NCBI GenBank assembly: GCA_965200505.1
Contig: OZ241343.1
Location: forward strand, 2,914,001 to 2,978,000
Length of the DNA stretch: 64,000 nucleotides
Origin: VXNE01 sp965200505
Lineage (GTDB): Bacteria > Pseudomonadota > Gammaproteobacteria > Pseudomonadales > Azotimanducaceae
Reading direction: 5' to 3'
This document shows positions 18,177 through 27,162 of this stretch, one piece after another; the stretch's first letter is position 1; the number at the start of each line of letters is the position of its first letter. The position numbers and the translations under genes were made by a program. The notes beneath the pieces are model-generated. The model did no database searches, was not told the DNA's origin, and worked only from the letters and a program-made list of their open reading frames with translations.

Positions 18177-19261
18177 TGATCGGCGCCACGTTGGACGACG
18201 TGGAGACGCCCGCCCTCGTCATCGACTTGGCGGCCTTGGAGCACAACATCCGCGTCATCGCCGAACACTACCGGGGTAAGCGCATCCGCCTGCGTCCGCA
18301 CGGCAAGAACCACAAGTGCCCGGAGATTCTCGCCATGCAAATCGCCGCCGGCGCCACGGTGGGCGGCGTCTGTTGCGCGAAGGCGTCGGAAGCGGAGGCC
18401 TTCGCCCAAGGTGGCGGCGTGAGCAACGTGCTCATCGCCAACCAAGTGATCGACGCGGGGAAAATCCGGCGGCTGGCCGCGTTGGCGCGGCGCATCGACG
18501 TCACCGTCGCCATCGACGATGCCATCCAGCTGCCGCCGCTTTCCGCCAGTGCGCAGGCGCTCGACGTCACCTTGGGCGTCGTCATCGAGATCGACACCAT
18601 GATGCGGCGCGGCGGTGTGCGCGATGTGGATGGGGCCGTCGCCCTCGCCAAGGCCGCGCACACGGCGCCGGGGCTTCGGTTCCGCGGTGTGATGAGCCAT
18701 CAGGTGCCCCGTGCGCCAATGCCCGATAAGGCCCAGCGCTTCCGCGAAGGCGGCGGCTACATCGATGTGGTGCTCGCCGCCAAGCGCGCCATCGAGGCGC
18801 AGGGCATCCCGGTCGAGCAGGTCTCCACCGGCGAGACCTGGACTTATGACGTGGCCGCGGAGAAGCCCGAGGTGACTGAGATTCAGGGGGGCACCTACAT
18901 CGTGATGGAGGTGCCCTATTCCTACATGAGCGAGTTCCGCCACGCCGCCAAGGTGATGGGCCGCGTGGTGGCGCGTCCCGATGCCCGCACCGCCATCGGC
19001 GACGTGCCCATCGACGCCATCGGGGCGCCCAACGGCCCGCCCTCCCTCGACGGCGTGGATGGGGTCGCGGTGCAGGGCATCGACCACTTCGGCGTGACGC
19101 TCGGCAGCCACGGCCCGATGCCGCTCGCCATCGGCGAACGCTTCTTCCTGCTCACGCATCAGCAGGACATCACCATGAATCGCTGGGATCGCTACCTCGG
19201 CGTACGCGACGGGCGCGTGGCAACGGTGTTCGAGGCCACGGCGCGGGGCTGCGTCCATTAG
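18176..19261 (+). CDS. D-threonine-aldolase-like PLP enzyme (alanine racemase N-terminal fold)
   Basis: 361 residues. The N-terminal barrel begins VETPALVIDLAALEHNI. The PLP lysine region is RLRPHGKNHKCPEI, the phosphate-binding region is STGETWTYDV, and the C-terminal domain ends GRVATVFEATARG. The usual C-terminal metal motif H-C-D-P-T appears as HQQDITMN: the Asp is kept but the His is displaced, so the metal site may differ. Overlap with the preceding short homologue (TGATG) suggests a coupled pair. Substrate class, D-amino acid or beta-hydroxy amino acid, is inferred from the family. Confidence 0.75.
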   Translation: MIGATLDDVETPALVIDLAALEHNIRVIAEHYRGKRIRLRPHGKNHKCPEILAMQIAAGATVGGVCCAKASEAEAFAQGGGVSNVLIANQVIDAGKIRRLAALARRIDVTVAIDDAIQLPPLSASAQALDVTLGVVIEIDTMMRRGGVRDVDGAVALAKAAHTAPGLRFRGVMSHQVPRAPMPDKAQRFREGGGYIDVVLAAKRAIEAQGIPVEQVSTGETWTYDVAAEKPEVTEIQGGTYIVMEVPYSYMSEFRHAAKVMGRVVARPDARTAIGDVPIDAIGAPNGPPSLDGVDGVAVQGIDHFGVTLGSHGPMPLAIGERFFLLTHQQDITMNRWDRYLGVRDGRVATVFEATARGCVH

Positions 19262-19301
19262 CTCGCCGGTGGCGCGAGGGACTTAAGCCCCAGCCCCAGC
19301 A

Positions 19302-19326
19302 ATTCCCAACCGTTTTAGTCGGGTAT
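19302..19326 (+). promoter_or_regulatory. IscR type-1-like operator upstream of sufB
   Basis: The right half TAGTCGGGTAT (19316-19326) matches the right half of the IscR type 1 consensus (as I recall it, YAGTCRRSTAT) at all 11 positions. The left half (19302-19315) matches ATASYYGACTRWWW at 11 of 14. The site ends 5 bp before a TATACT -10 box and would cover the -35 region, so a bound [2Fe-2S]-IscR-like protein should repress. The consensus is quoted from memory; binding is inferred. No iscR gene is in the window. Confidence 0.65.
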
Positions 19327-19330
19327 TGGC

Positions 19331-19343
19331 TATACTCGATTGC

Positions 19344-19344
<1 letters not shown>
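19331..19344 (+). promoter_or_regulatory. sufB promoter -10 box, probably leaderless transcript
   Basis: TATACT at 19331-19336 ends 7 bp before the sufB ATG (19344). Normal spacing would put the transcription start at about 19343-19344, on the start codon itself. No Shine-Dalgarno sequence precedes the ATG. The -35 region is weak, as is common for regulated promoters. Confidence 0.5.
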
Positions 19345-20798
<1,454 letters not shown>

Positions 20799-20813
20799 CG
20801 CCCGGCCGCCCCC

Positions 20814-21560
20814 ATGCTCCACATCGAGGGCCTCCAAGCCACCGCCGGTGGCGAGCCGGTGTTGCGGGGCGTGGACCTCGTCGTGCGGCGCGGCGAAGTG
20901 CATGCGGTGATGGGCCCCAACGGCTCCGGCAAGAGCACGCTGGCGAACGTGCTCGCCGGGCGGCCCGGTTACGAGGTGACGGCCGGCAGCGTGAGCCTCG
21001 ATGGCGTGGATCTCTTGGCCCTCGCCCCGGAGGAACGGGCGCGGCACGGCGTGTTCATGGCCTTCCAATACCCCATCGAGATTCCCGGCGTCAGCAACAT
21101 GGAGTTCCTGAAGGCCGCGCTGGACAGCCGCAATGCCGCCTTGGGTCGGCCGGCACTGTCCGCGGTGGAGTTCTTGAAACTTGCCCGCGCCGCCGCTGAA
21201 CGGCTCGGGCTCGGCCCCGAGTTCGGCAAGCGCGGCGTCAACGAAGGCTTCTCCGGCGGCGAGAAGAAGCGCAACGAAATCCTGCAGATGCTCCTGCTCG
21301 AGCCACGCTTAGCACTGCTCGACGAGACCGATTCCGGCCTCGACGTGGATTCGCTCCGCACCGTGGCCGCGGGCATCAACGCGTTCGCCGGCGCGGACAA
21401 CGCCATCGTGCTGGTGACGCACTACGCCCGCCTCTTGGAACACATCGTGCCGGACCATGTGCATGTGCTCGTGGCGGGGCGAATCGCGCAAAGCGGCGAC
21501 CAATCCTTCGCCCATGAGATCGAAGCCAAGGGCTACGGCTGGCTCGCGGCGCCGGCATGA
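20814..21560 (+). CDS. sufC: Fe-S assembly ATPase SufC
   Basis: 248-residue ABC-type ATPase of the SufBCD scaffold. Walker A is GPNGSGKST, the signature is FSGGEKKRNEILQ, and Walker B with the SufC-typical continuation is LALLDETDSGLDVD, followed by the H-loop VTHYARLL. It starts 15 bp after sufB, and its stop overlaps the sufD ATG by 4 bp. Confidence 0.96.
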   Translation: MLHIEGLQATAGGEPVLRGVDLVVRRGEVHAVMGPNGSGKSTLANVLAGRPGYEVTAGSVSLDGVDLLALAPEERARHGVFMAFQYPIEIPGVSNMEFLKAALDSRNAALGRPALSAVEFLKLARAAAERLGLGPEFGKRGVNEGFSGGEKKRNEILQMLLLEPRLALLDETDSGLDVDSLRTVAAGINAFAGADNAIVLVTHYARLLEHIVPDHVHVLVAGRIAQSGDQSFAHEIEAKGYGWLAAPA

Positions 21561-22687
21561 ACGCAAGCGCCGCGCAGACGTTCCGCGACGCCACGGCGCG
21601 TCACGCAGCCGACTATGCGCCTTGGTTGGACCGCGATTCCAGCCGGGCGGCGCTGGCGGCCGCCCCCTTGCCGGAGCCACGCTCCGAGGCATGGCGCCAC
21701 ACCAACCCAAACCGCTGGTACGGCGCCGCCCCGTCGGCACCGCGCCGGCAACTCGATGCGCGCGCTTCCGGCGAGGTTCGGATCATCCCCTTTGAGAAGG
21801 CCGACGCCGTCGAACGGGGCCTCATCACCCGCCATCTGAACACCACGTTGGATCGCGCTCGCCACCCGTTGGCCAATGTGAACGACATCTTGCTGGACCG
21901 CGGCGTGCTGCTGCGGATACCCCGCGCCGCGGCGCCGGCCGAAGTGACGCTGGGCGACATGGGCGGCGGCTATGAGCGGGCCCTCGTGCTCGTGGAGGCC
22001 GGCGCGGCGTGCGTCCTCACCGAGCGCCCCGCCGCGCCGCGCCAGCGGGTGGTGGAAATCGTGCTGGCGCCGGACGCCACGCTTCGCCACCTTCGTCTGC
22101 AGCCGCCTTCGGAGGCCGCGGAACACCACTTGGTGTCCGTGCAAGCCGATGCCGGCGCGACCTATGCGCTCACCCAATGTGGCGGCGGCGCACCGCTCCG
22201 GCGCTCCGATGTCCACATCGAGGCGACCGGCGCCGGCGCCGACATCACCGTGCGCAGCGCCTATCGGCTGGACAGCGGCCAACACCTCGACACCCAACTC
22301 GCGGTGTGCCATGCCGCCCCCGCCGTGACCAGCCGGCAGTTCGTGCGCGGCGCGGTGGGCGCGGCGGCGCGAGCGGTGTTCGATGGCCGCATCCACATCG
22401 CCCCGGCCGGCCAGCAGGCGGCCGCCACGTTGACGGCGAAACACCTCTTGCTGGCGCCGGATGCGGCCGCCTACGCCAAGCCGGAACTCACGATCTACGC
22501 GAACGACGTGAAATGTGCCCACGGCGCCACGATGGGGGAACTGGACGACAACGCCCTCTTCTACCTACATTCGCGCGGGGTGGGCGATGAGCAAGCGCGG
22601 CGGCTCTTGGTGGCGGGTTTCCTGAAGGAGGCGCTTGCCGAAACCACCGACGCCGCGGCGCTGGCGGTGCTGGGGATGGCACCATGA
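21557..22687 (+). CDS. sufD: Fe-S assembly protein SufD
   Basis: 376-residue SufB paralogue that completes the SufBC2D complex and is needed for iron entry. The N-terminal part (PLPEPRSEAWRHTN) and the C-terminal block (DVKCAHGATMGELDDNALFYLHSRG) are diagnostic. The conserved C-terminal His in KCAHGAT is present. It overlaps sufC and sufS by 4 bp each (ATGA), so the three products are translationally coupled. Confidence 0.95.
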   Translation: MNASAAQTFRDATARHAADYAPWLDRDSSRAALAAAPLPEPRSEAWRHTNPNRWYGAAPSAPRRQLDARASGEVRIIPFEKADAVERGLITRHLNTTLDRARHPLANVNDILLDRGVLLRIPRAAAPAEVTLGDMGGGYERALVLVEAGAACVLTERPAAPRQRVVEIVLAPDATLRHLRLQPPSEAAEHHLVSVQADAGATYALTQCGGGAPLRRSDVHIEATGAGADITVRSAYRLDSGQHLDTQLAVCHAAPAVTSRQFVRGAVGAAARAVFDGRIHIAPAGQQAAATLTAKHLLLAPDAAAYAKPELTIYANDVKCAHGATMGELDDNALFYLHSRGVGDEQARRLLVAGFLKEALAETTDAAALAVLGMAP

Positions 22688-23985
22688 CCACGCGGGCCGG
22701 CCATCGACAACGGGGCCTGCGCGGCCAACCGCCGGGGCGGCCGCGGCGCCGACCCCAAGATGGGGCATCGAACAAGCGGCCGGCTTTCGATGCCATCGCG
22801 GCCCGCGCCGGCTTCCCGCTGTTGGCCGCCCGCACCGACCTGACCTATCTGGACAACGCGGCGACCACGCAAAAGCCCGGCGCCGTGCTCGACGCGGTGC
22901 GCACCTACTACGAAACGAGCAACGCCAACGTGCATCGCGCCGCGCACGGCCTGAGCGACGCCGCCACCGCGGCCTTCGAGGCGGCGCGGCAGCGGGTGGC
23001 GCAACATGTGAACGCGGCCCGCGCCACGGAGATCGTCTGGACGCGCGGCACCACGGAAGGCATCAATTTGGTGGCCCATTCCTATGCAGACACGGTGCTG
23101 CGCGAAGGCGACGCGGTGCTCATCACGGAAATGGAGCACCACTCCAACATCGTGCCTTGGCAGATCGCCTGCGAGCGGCGCGGCGCGCGGTTGCTGGCGG
23201 CGCGCGTCACGCCTGAAGGGCGCATCGACCTTGAAGACTTCGCCGCCAAGCTCGACGGCGCCCGCATCGCCGCCTTCTGCCACGTCTCCAATGCTTTGGG
23301 CACCGTGAATCCGGTGCGCGAACTCATCGGCTTGGCGCAGCGGGCCGGCGCCACCACCGTGATCGATGGCGCCCAAGCCATGCCGCATTACGCCGTGGAC
23401 GTGCAGGCAATGGGCTGCGACTTCTACGTTTTTTCCGGCCACAAGACTTACGGCCCCACCGGCATCGGCGCCCTGTACGGGCGCGAGGCGCTGCTTGAGG
23501 CCATGCCCCCGTGGCAGGCCGGCGGCGAGATGATCGAGGCGGTGCGCATCGAGGCCACCACCTACGCCGGCCTGCCGTTCAAGTTCGAGGCCGGCACGCC
23601 GAACATCGCCGGCGCCATCGGCTTGGGCGCGGCGCTCGACTATCTGGGCGGCATCGACGGCGAGGCGTTGCGCCGCCATGAGGCGCGGTTGCTCGCGGAA
23701 GCCACCTCCGGCTTGCTGCAGATCGACGGCGTGCGCATCGTCGGCACGGCGCCGGAAAAGGGCCCGGTGCTCTCGTTCGTGATGGACGGCACCCATCCCC
23801 AAGACGTCGGCACGCTCTTGGATCAACAGGGCGTGGCAGTGCGGGCGGGCCACCATTGCGCCATGCCGCTCATGCATCGGCTTGACTTGCCCGGCACCGT
23901 GCGCGCTTCCTTCGCCCTGTATAATTCCAGCGCGGACATCGAACGGCTGCTGAGCGCCACGCGCAAAGCCAGAGACCTGCTCTGA
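22684..23985 (+). CDS. sufS: Cysteine desulfurase SufS
   Basis: 433-residue PLP enzyme that releases sulfur from cysteine as an enzyme persulfide. The PLP lysine is in SGHKTYGPTG and the persulfide cysteine in AGHHCAMPL. N-terminal family residues are TYLDNAATTQKP and NVHRAAHGLS. About 35 Arg/Gly-rich residues precede the usual SufS start; they come from using the ATG that overlaps sufD, and translation might begin later. SufE, encoded at the end of the operon, is the expected sulfur acceptor. Confidence 0.95.
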   Translation: MTTRAGHRQRGLRGQPPGRPRRRPQDGASNKRPAFDAIAARAGFPLLAARTDLTYLDNAATTQKPGAVLDAVRTYYETSNANVHRAAHGLSDAATAAFEAARQRVAQHVNAARATEIVWTRGTTEGINLVAHSYADTVLREGDAVLITEMEHHSNIVPWQIACERRGARLLAARVTPEGRIDLEDFAAKLDGARIAAFCHVSNALGTVNPVRELIGLAQRAGATTVIDGAQAMPHYAVDVQAMGCDFYVFSGHKTYGPTGIGALYGREALLEAMPPWQAGGEMIEAVRIEATTYAGLPFKFEAGTPNIAGAIGLGAALDYLGGIDGEALRRHEARLLAEATSGLLQIDGVRIVGTAPEKGPVLSFVMDGTHPQDVGTLLDQQGVAVRAGHHCAMPLMHRLDLPGTVRASFALYNSSADIERLLSATRKARDLL

Positions 23986-24013
23986 CCCGTTCGATTGGCG
24001 CGGAGGCGCAACC

Positions 24014-24367
24014 ATGCAAGCAAGCCACTACGATCCTCATGCCATCACGCTGACGGCGCCGGCGCTCAAGCATGTGCGTCGGCAGATGGCGTCCGAAGGG
24101 GCGACGGCGCTGGTGCTCGGCGTCACCAAGAGTGGCTGCAACGGCTACATGTACGCGTTGGACTTCGCCGCCAGCGCACCGCCGGACGCCCGCGCTTTCC
24201 AGTTCGACGACGACGTGCGAGTACTCGTGCAAGAGACCGACTGGCCGCTGGTGCGCGGCACGGAAATCGACTACGTGACCGAGGGGTTGAACTCCGCCCT
24301 CAAGTTCCGCAACCCGAACGCGAGCGCCGAGTGCGGCTGCGGCGAGAGCTTCACCATCGAGCCTTAG
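24014..24367 (+). CDS. sufA: A-type Fe-S carrier (HesB/IscA/SufA family)
   Basis: 117-residue carrier that passes Fe-S clusters from the scaffold to apo-proteins. The three conserved cysteines are in SGCNGY (mid-protein) and CGCGESF (C-terminus). Start MQASHYDPHAITLT is followed by the family block APALKHVRRQM. It lies 28 bp after sufS. Whether it is SufA-like or IscA-like cannot be told from sequence alone; the name follows the operon. Confidence 0.9.
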   Translation: MQASHYDPHAITLTAPALKHVRRQMASEGATALVLGVTKSGCNGYMYALDFAASAPPDARAFQFDDDVRVLVQETDWPLVRGTEIDYVTEGLNSALKFRNPNASAECGCGESFTIEP

Positions 24368-24400
24368 GGCCGCGCCCGTCAGTCAGGAGGCGTCGCCGCC

Positions 24401-24925
24401 ATGGAACGCCGCATCGTGCCCATCCGCCGCGCCGTCACGGCGCGCATCGTGCCCACTGGCGACCCAATGGACATCCCCGCCGGGGCGTTCGTCACGCTGA
24501 CGCAGGCGTTGGGCGGCGCCTACACCATCGTGACGGAAGGCAACATGGCGCGCATCGACGGCGAAGATGCGGACGCCTTGGGGTTCGAGCCGGAGCGTTT
24601 GCACTTCGAGCCGCCCGCCGACGGCAAGCCGAGCATCGACCAAGTGCGCTCCGCCCTCGCCACCGTGCATGACCCGGAAATCCCAGTGAACATCGTCGAT
24701 CTCGGCCTCGTCTATCGCTGCGAACTCGAAGGGCGAACCGCGCGCATCGACATGACGTTGACGGCGCCCGGCTGCGGCATGGGCCCGGTGCTGGTGGACG
24801 ACGTGAAACGCCGCGTGGCCGCCGTGCCGTTCGTGGCGGAAGTGGCCGTCGAACTGGTCTTTGAGCCGCCTTGGTCCCGCGACATGATGACCGAGGAGGC
24901 GCAACTCGCCCTGGGCCTCTTCTAG
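24401..24925 (+). CDS. sufT: SufT, MIP18/DUF59-domain Fe-S maturation factor
   Basis: 174 residues. The N-terminal part (ITPxGxxxxIPxG-like: RIVPTGDPMDIPAGAF) is followed from about residue 85 by a DUF59 domain with DPEIPVNIVDLGLVY and the conserved Cys in LTAPGCGMGP. SufT proteins are auxiliary factors for Fe-S protein maturation under high demand. The gene sits between sufA and sufE, as in several proteobacterial suf operons. Confidence 0.92.
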   Translation: MERRIVPIRRAVTARIVPTGDPMDIPAGAFVTLTQALGGAYTIVTEGNMARIDGEDADALGFEPERLHFEPPADGKPSIDQVRSALATVHDPEIPVNIVDLGLVYRCELEGRTARIDMTLTAPGCGMGPVLVDDVKRRVAAVPFVAEVAVELVFEPPWSRDMMTEEAQLALGLF

Positions 24926-24934
24926 GGGACGGCG

Positions 24935-25393
24935 ATGAGCGCGGCCTTGGACGAAATCCAGAGCGCCTTCGAGCTCTTTGACGACTGGGAGGACACCTAT
25001 CGGTTCATCATCGACTTGGGCAAATCCCTCCCGGCGCTGCCCGACGCGCAGAAAACCGAAGACCGGCTGGTGCGTGGCTGCCAAAGCCAAGTGTGGCTGA
25101 TTCCCCACCACGACGTCGAGACCGGCTGCCTGCGCTTCGCCATCGACAGCGACGCCCACATCGTGCGCGGCCTCATCGCCATCATGCTGGCCGCCTATGA
25201 CGACAAGCCGCCAGCCGACATCCTGGCCTACGACATCGAAGCCCTGTTCCGGGAGCTCGACCTATTGCGCCACCTGAGCCCCACGCGCGGCAACGGCTTG
25301 CGCGCGATGGTGGGCAAGATCAGAAGCGTGGCCAGCGAGATGCCAGCGCCTTCCGCCATCGCTCAACCGAACGCCGTGTTCCCCAAGCCGTAG
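24935..25393 (+). CDS. sufE: Sulfur acceptor protein SufE
   Basis: 152-residue partner of SufS that accepts persulfide sulfur and stimulates desulfurase activity. The active cysteine is in VRGCQSQVWL. Family blocks DWEDTYRFIIDLGKSLP and HLSPTRGNGLRAM flank it. It follows sufT by 9 bp and is the last gene of the operon. Confidence 0.95.
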   Translation: MSAALDEIQSAFELFDDWEDTYRFIIDLGKSLPALPDAQKTEDRLVRGCQSQVWLIPHHDVETGCLRFAIDSDAHIVRGLIAIMLAAYDDKPPADILAYDIEALFRELDLLRHLSPTRGNGLRAMVGKIRSVASEMPAPSAIAQPNAVFPKP

Positions 25394-25511
25394 TGGAGGT
25401 GACGTTCCGGCGCTCGCGCCGCGGCAGCCTTGTCGGCGCATCGCCACACGCCATCCCGCTATACAATCGGCCTCACCGCACCGGCTGGGCCGAAAATCGA
25501 GGCCAAGAACG

Positions 25512-25742
25512 ATGCCCTATCCCAAAGATCCGAACCTAGTTGGGCTGGCGGCCGTCACCTTCATCAACACCATCCCGCCACACGAGCTGGACCACCCCGC
25601 AACGGACCTCTACGAGGAGGATTCCGCGCCGCTTTCGTCGTGGCAGCGCTGGCAGGCCAAGCATCGGGATTACCGCCCCATACTGCCCCCGGAACTGCTG
25701 CCGACGGCCAAGATGCCCCAAGGCGACATCGAGCGCGAATGA
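25512..25742 (+). CDS. Small acidic protein upstream of PIN-domain gene, possible antitoxin
   Basis: 76 residues of no recognised family, rich in Asp, Glu and Pro (HPATDLYEEDSAPLSSWQRW; ILPPELLPTA). Its TGA overlaps the ATG of the following PIN-domain gene by 4 bp. That is the arrangement of many toxin-antitoxin pairs, so an antitoxin or partner role is likely but unproven. A -10-like TATACAAT occurs about 45 bp upstream (near 25460), with no good -35. Confidence 0.6.
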   Translation: MPYPKDPNLVGLAAVTFINTIPPHELDHPATDLYEEDSAPLSSWQRWQAKHRDYRPILPPELLPTAKMPQGDIERE

Positions 25743-26596
25743 CGGCCATGCGTTCAGGGCTGGCGTTCGACACCAACCTCATGGGCAGGCCCCTGACGCG
25801 GGGCTTGCTGGCACTCTGGATGGAGTCCTCATCCCGCAGCGTGGTTGTGCTGCCCACGGTCGGGCAGGAACTGTTGCATCGCCGCCGCGCCCACACCGAA
25901 AGGAACGCGAGGCTGAACGACATCTACGACGGCGCTTGGCGGAGCTTATGGAGCGCGGCAGACGCGCTCTACGAACTGGTGGAATTGTCTGCGGACGAGC
26001 TGGAGCGGTGCGACGCGATTGCCCGAAGTTTCACGCGCCGATGCTTTCCGAGGGAACCGGACACCGCCAACCTCACTCAACTCAACGACGCGCTGATCAT
26101 CGCGGAAGCCGTTGCGACCGGGACCACTTTTCTCGTCACGAACAACATGCGCAGCATCGACCACAAGGAGGTCAACGGCGTCCTTTCCCAGCAATGGGGT
26201 GTGAACCACGATGTCGTGGTCACGGCGGACGATGCCCTGCTCGCGGCACACGAGTGTGGTGAGGCATCCAGAATGTTGCTCAGGCTGTTTCTGGCTTCGA
26301 CATGGCCGAGCGACCAACCCGACCTGACCATTGGCGAATGTGGCGCCTTGTTGCGGAACCATCTGCCACGCCTCGCCGAAGGGGCGCGCATGCCAAACGT
26401 CGCGGAACGTTTGCGGAACGCCTTTGAGGTGGATGAGGATCTGGAAAGCGTCATCAACGACGCGAGGACGCTGGCTCGAACGTCCGTCGCGTTGCGGCAC
26501 GAGCGAGCATGGTTCCATCATGTTGAAAAAGGCAGGCACTCGCTCGGTTTGAGTGCTGGGCCCAGCGGCGTGGACGCTGCAGTCGAGCGCGACTGA
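25739..26596 (+). CDS. Large PIN-domain protein, putative ribonuclease toxin
   Basis: 285 residues, about twice the size of ordinary VapC. The N-terminal half shows the PIN acidic pattern: LAFDTNL at the start, VGQELLHRR about 40 residues on, LNDALIIAEAV, and a late Asn-rich FLVTNN. The C-terminal 120 residues are of unknown function. Translation starts in a 4-bp overlap with the small gene upstream. RNase activity is inferred from the PIN pattern only. Confidence 0.6.
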   Translation: MTAMRSGLAFDTNLMGRPLTRGLLALWMESSSRSVVVLPTVGQELLHRRRAHTERNARLNDIYDGAWRSLWSAADALYELVELSADELERCDAIARSFTRRCFPREPDTANLTQLNDALIIAEAVATGTTFLVTNNMRSIDHKEVNGVLSQQWGVNHDVVVTADDALLAAHECGEASRMLLRLFLASTWPSDQPDLTIGECGALLRNHLPRLAEGARMPNVAERLRNAFEVDEDLESVINDARTLARTSVALRHERAWFHHVEKGRHSLGLSAGPSGVDAAVERD

Positions 26597-26641
26597 CTGG
26601 TACCGGCTGAGGCCCTCGACCCCAGATGCCGCTACGCGAGC

Positions 26642-26881
26642 ATGAAGACAACCCGCTACTTTCGTGAACGCGTACTGCCTAAACGCCCCTACATCGACCC
26701 GTCATGGTGTGCAGCCGTGATCGCCTCGCCACTCCGTCACCAAACGCAAGCGGACGGGCGCATTCGGTTCTGGGGCAGGGTGCAGGACCCTCGGAACGAG
26801 AATTGGAGGATACTGCGTGTGGTGACGCTAAGCGACGGCGAGACGGTCCACAATGCCTTCTTCGACCGAAGCTACCGTTAG
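26642..26881 (+). CDS. DUF4258-like small protein, toxin-like partner
   Basis: 79 residues: a basic N-terminus (RYFRERVLPKRPYID) and a C-terminal core RFWGRVQDP, LRVVTLSDGETVHNAFFDR. This type of protein is often encoded directly upstream of DUF2283 proteins, as here with 8 bp between them. DUF4258-type proteins have a RelE-like outline, so an RNA-acting toxin is possible. Function is not established. Confidence 0.6.
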   Translation: MKTTRYFRERVLPKRPYIDPSWCAAVIASPLRHQTQADGRIRFWGRVQDPRNENWRILRVVTLSDGETVHNAFFDRSYR

Positions 26882-26889
26882 GAGCAGAC

Positions 26890-27108
26890 ATGAAGATTCA
26901 CTACTACCCAGAAACCGACAGTCTCTACCTTGAGCTAAAGGCGGGGCCCGGCGTCGAGACCCGGGAGATATCCGACGGCCTCAACGTCGATATCGGCGCT
27001 GACGGCGAGGTCGTCGGGTTCGACATAGACCACGCGGCCAAACGACTCGATCTGGCCACGCTGGAAATCCAAGCGCTACCGGTGCAGAAGTTCGAGGTGG
27101 CAGGCTAA
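26890..27108 (+). CDS. DUF2283 family protein, antitoxin-like
   Basis: 72 residues beginning MKIHYYPETDSLYLEL, the diagnostic DUF2283 start, followed by SDGLNVDIGADGEVVGFDIDHA. These short beta-rich proteins commonly sit in two-gene modules with DUF4258-like partners. A GGAG Shine-Dalgarno is placed 5-8 bp before the ATG. Confidence 0.75.
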   Translation: MKIHYYPETDSLYLELKAGPGVETREISDGLNVDIGADGEVVGFDIDHAAKRLDLATLEIQALPVQKFEVAG

Positions 27109-27162
27109 GGAACGTCTCGCTCACCGCCCCCGAACTGTCGCCCGTCGGTACACTTGCCGGCG

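Noticed and set aside
25405..25425. Terminator after sufE
   Set aside because: The CGGCG/CGCCG stem is only 5 bp and has no U-run; in DNA this GC-rich such stems occur by chance.
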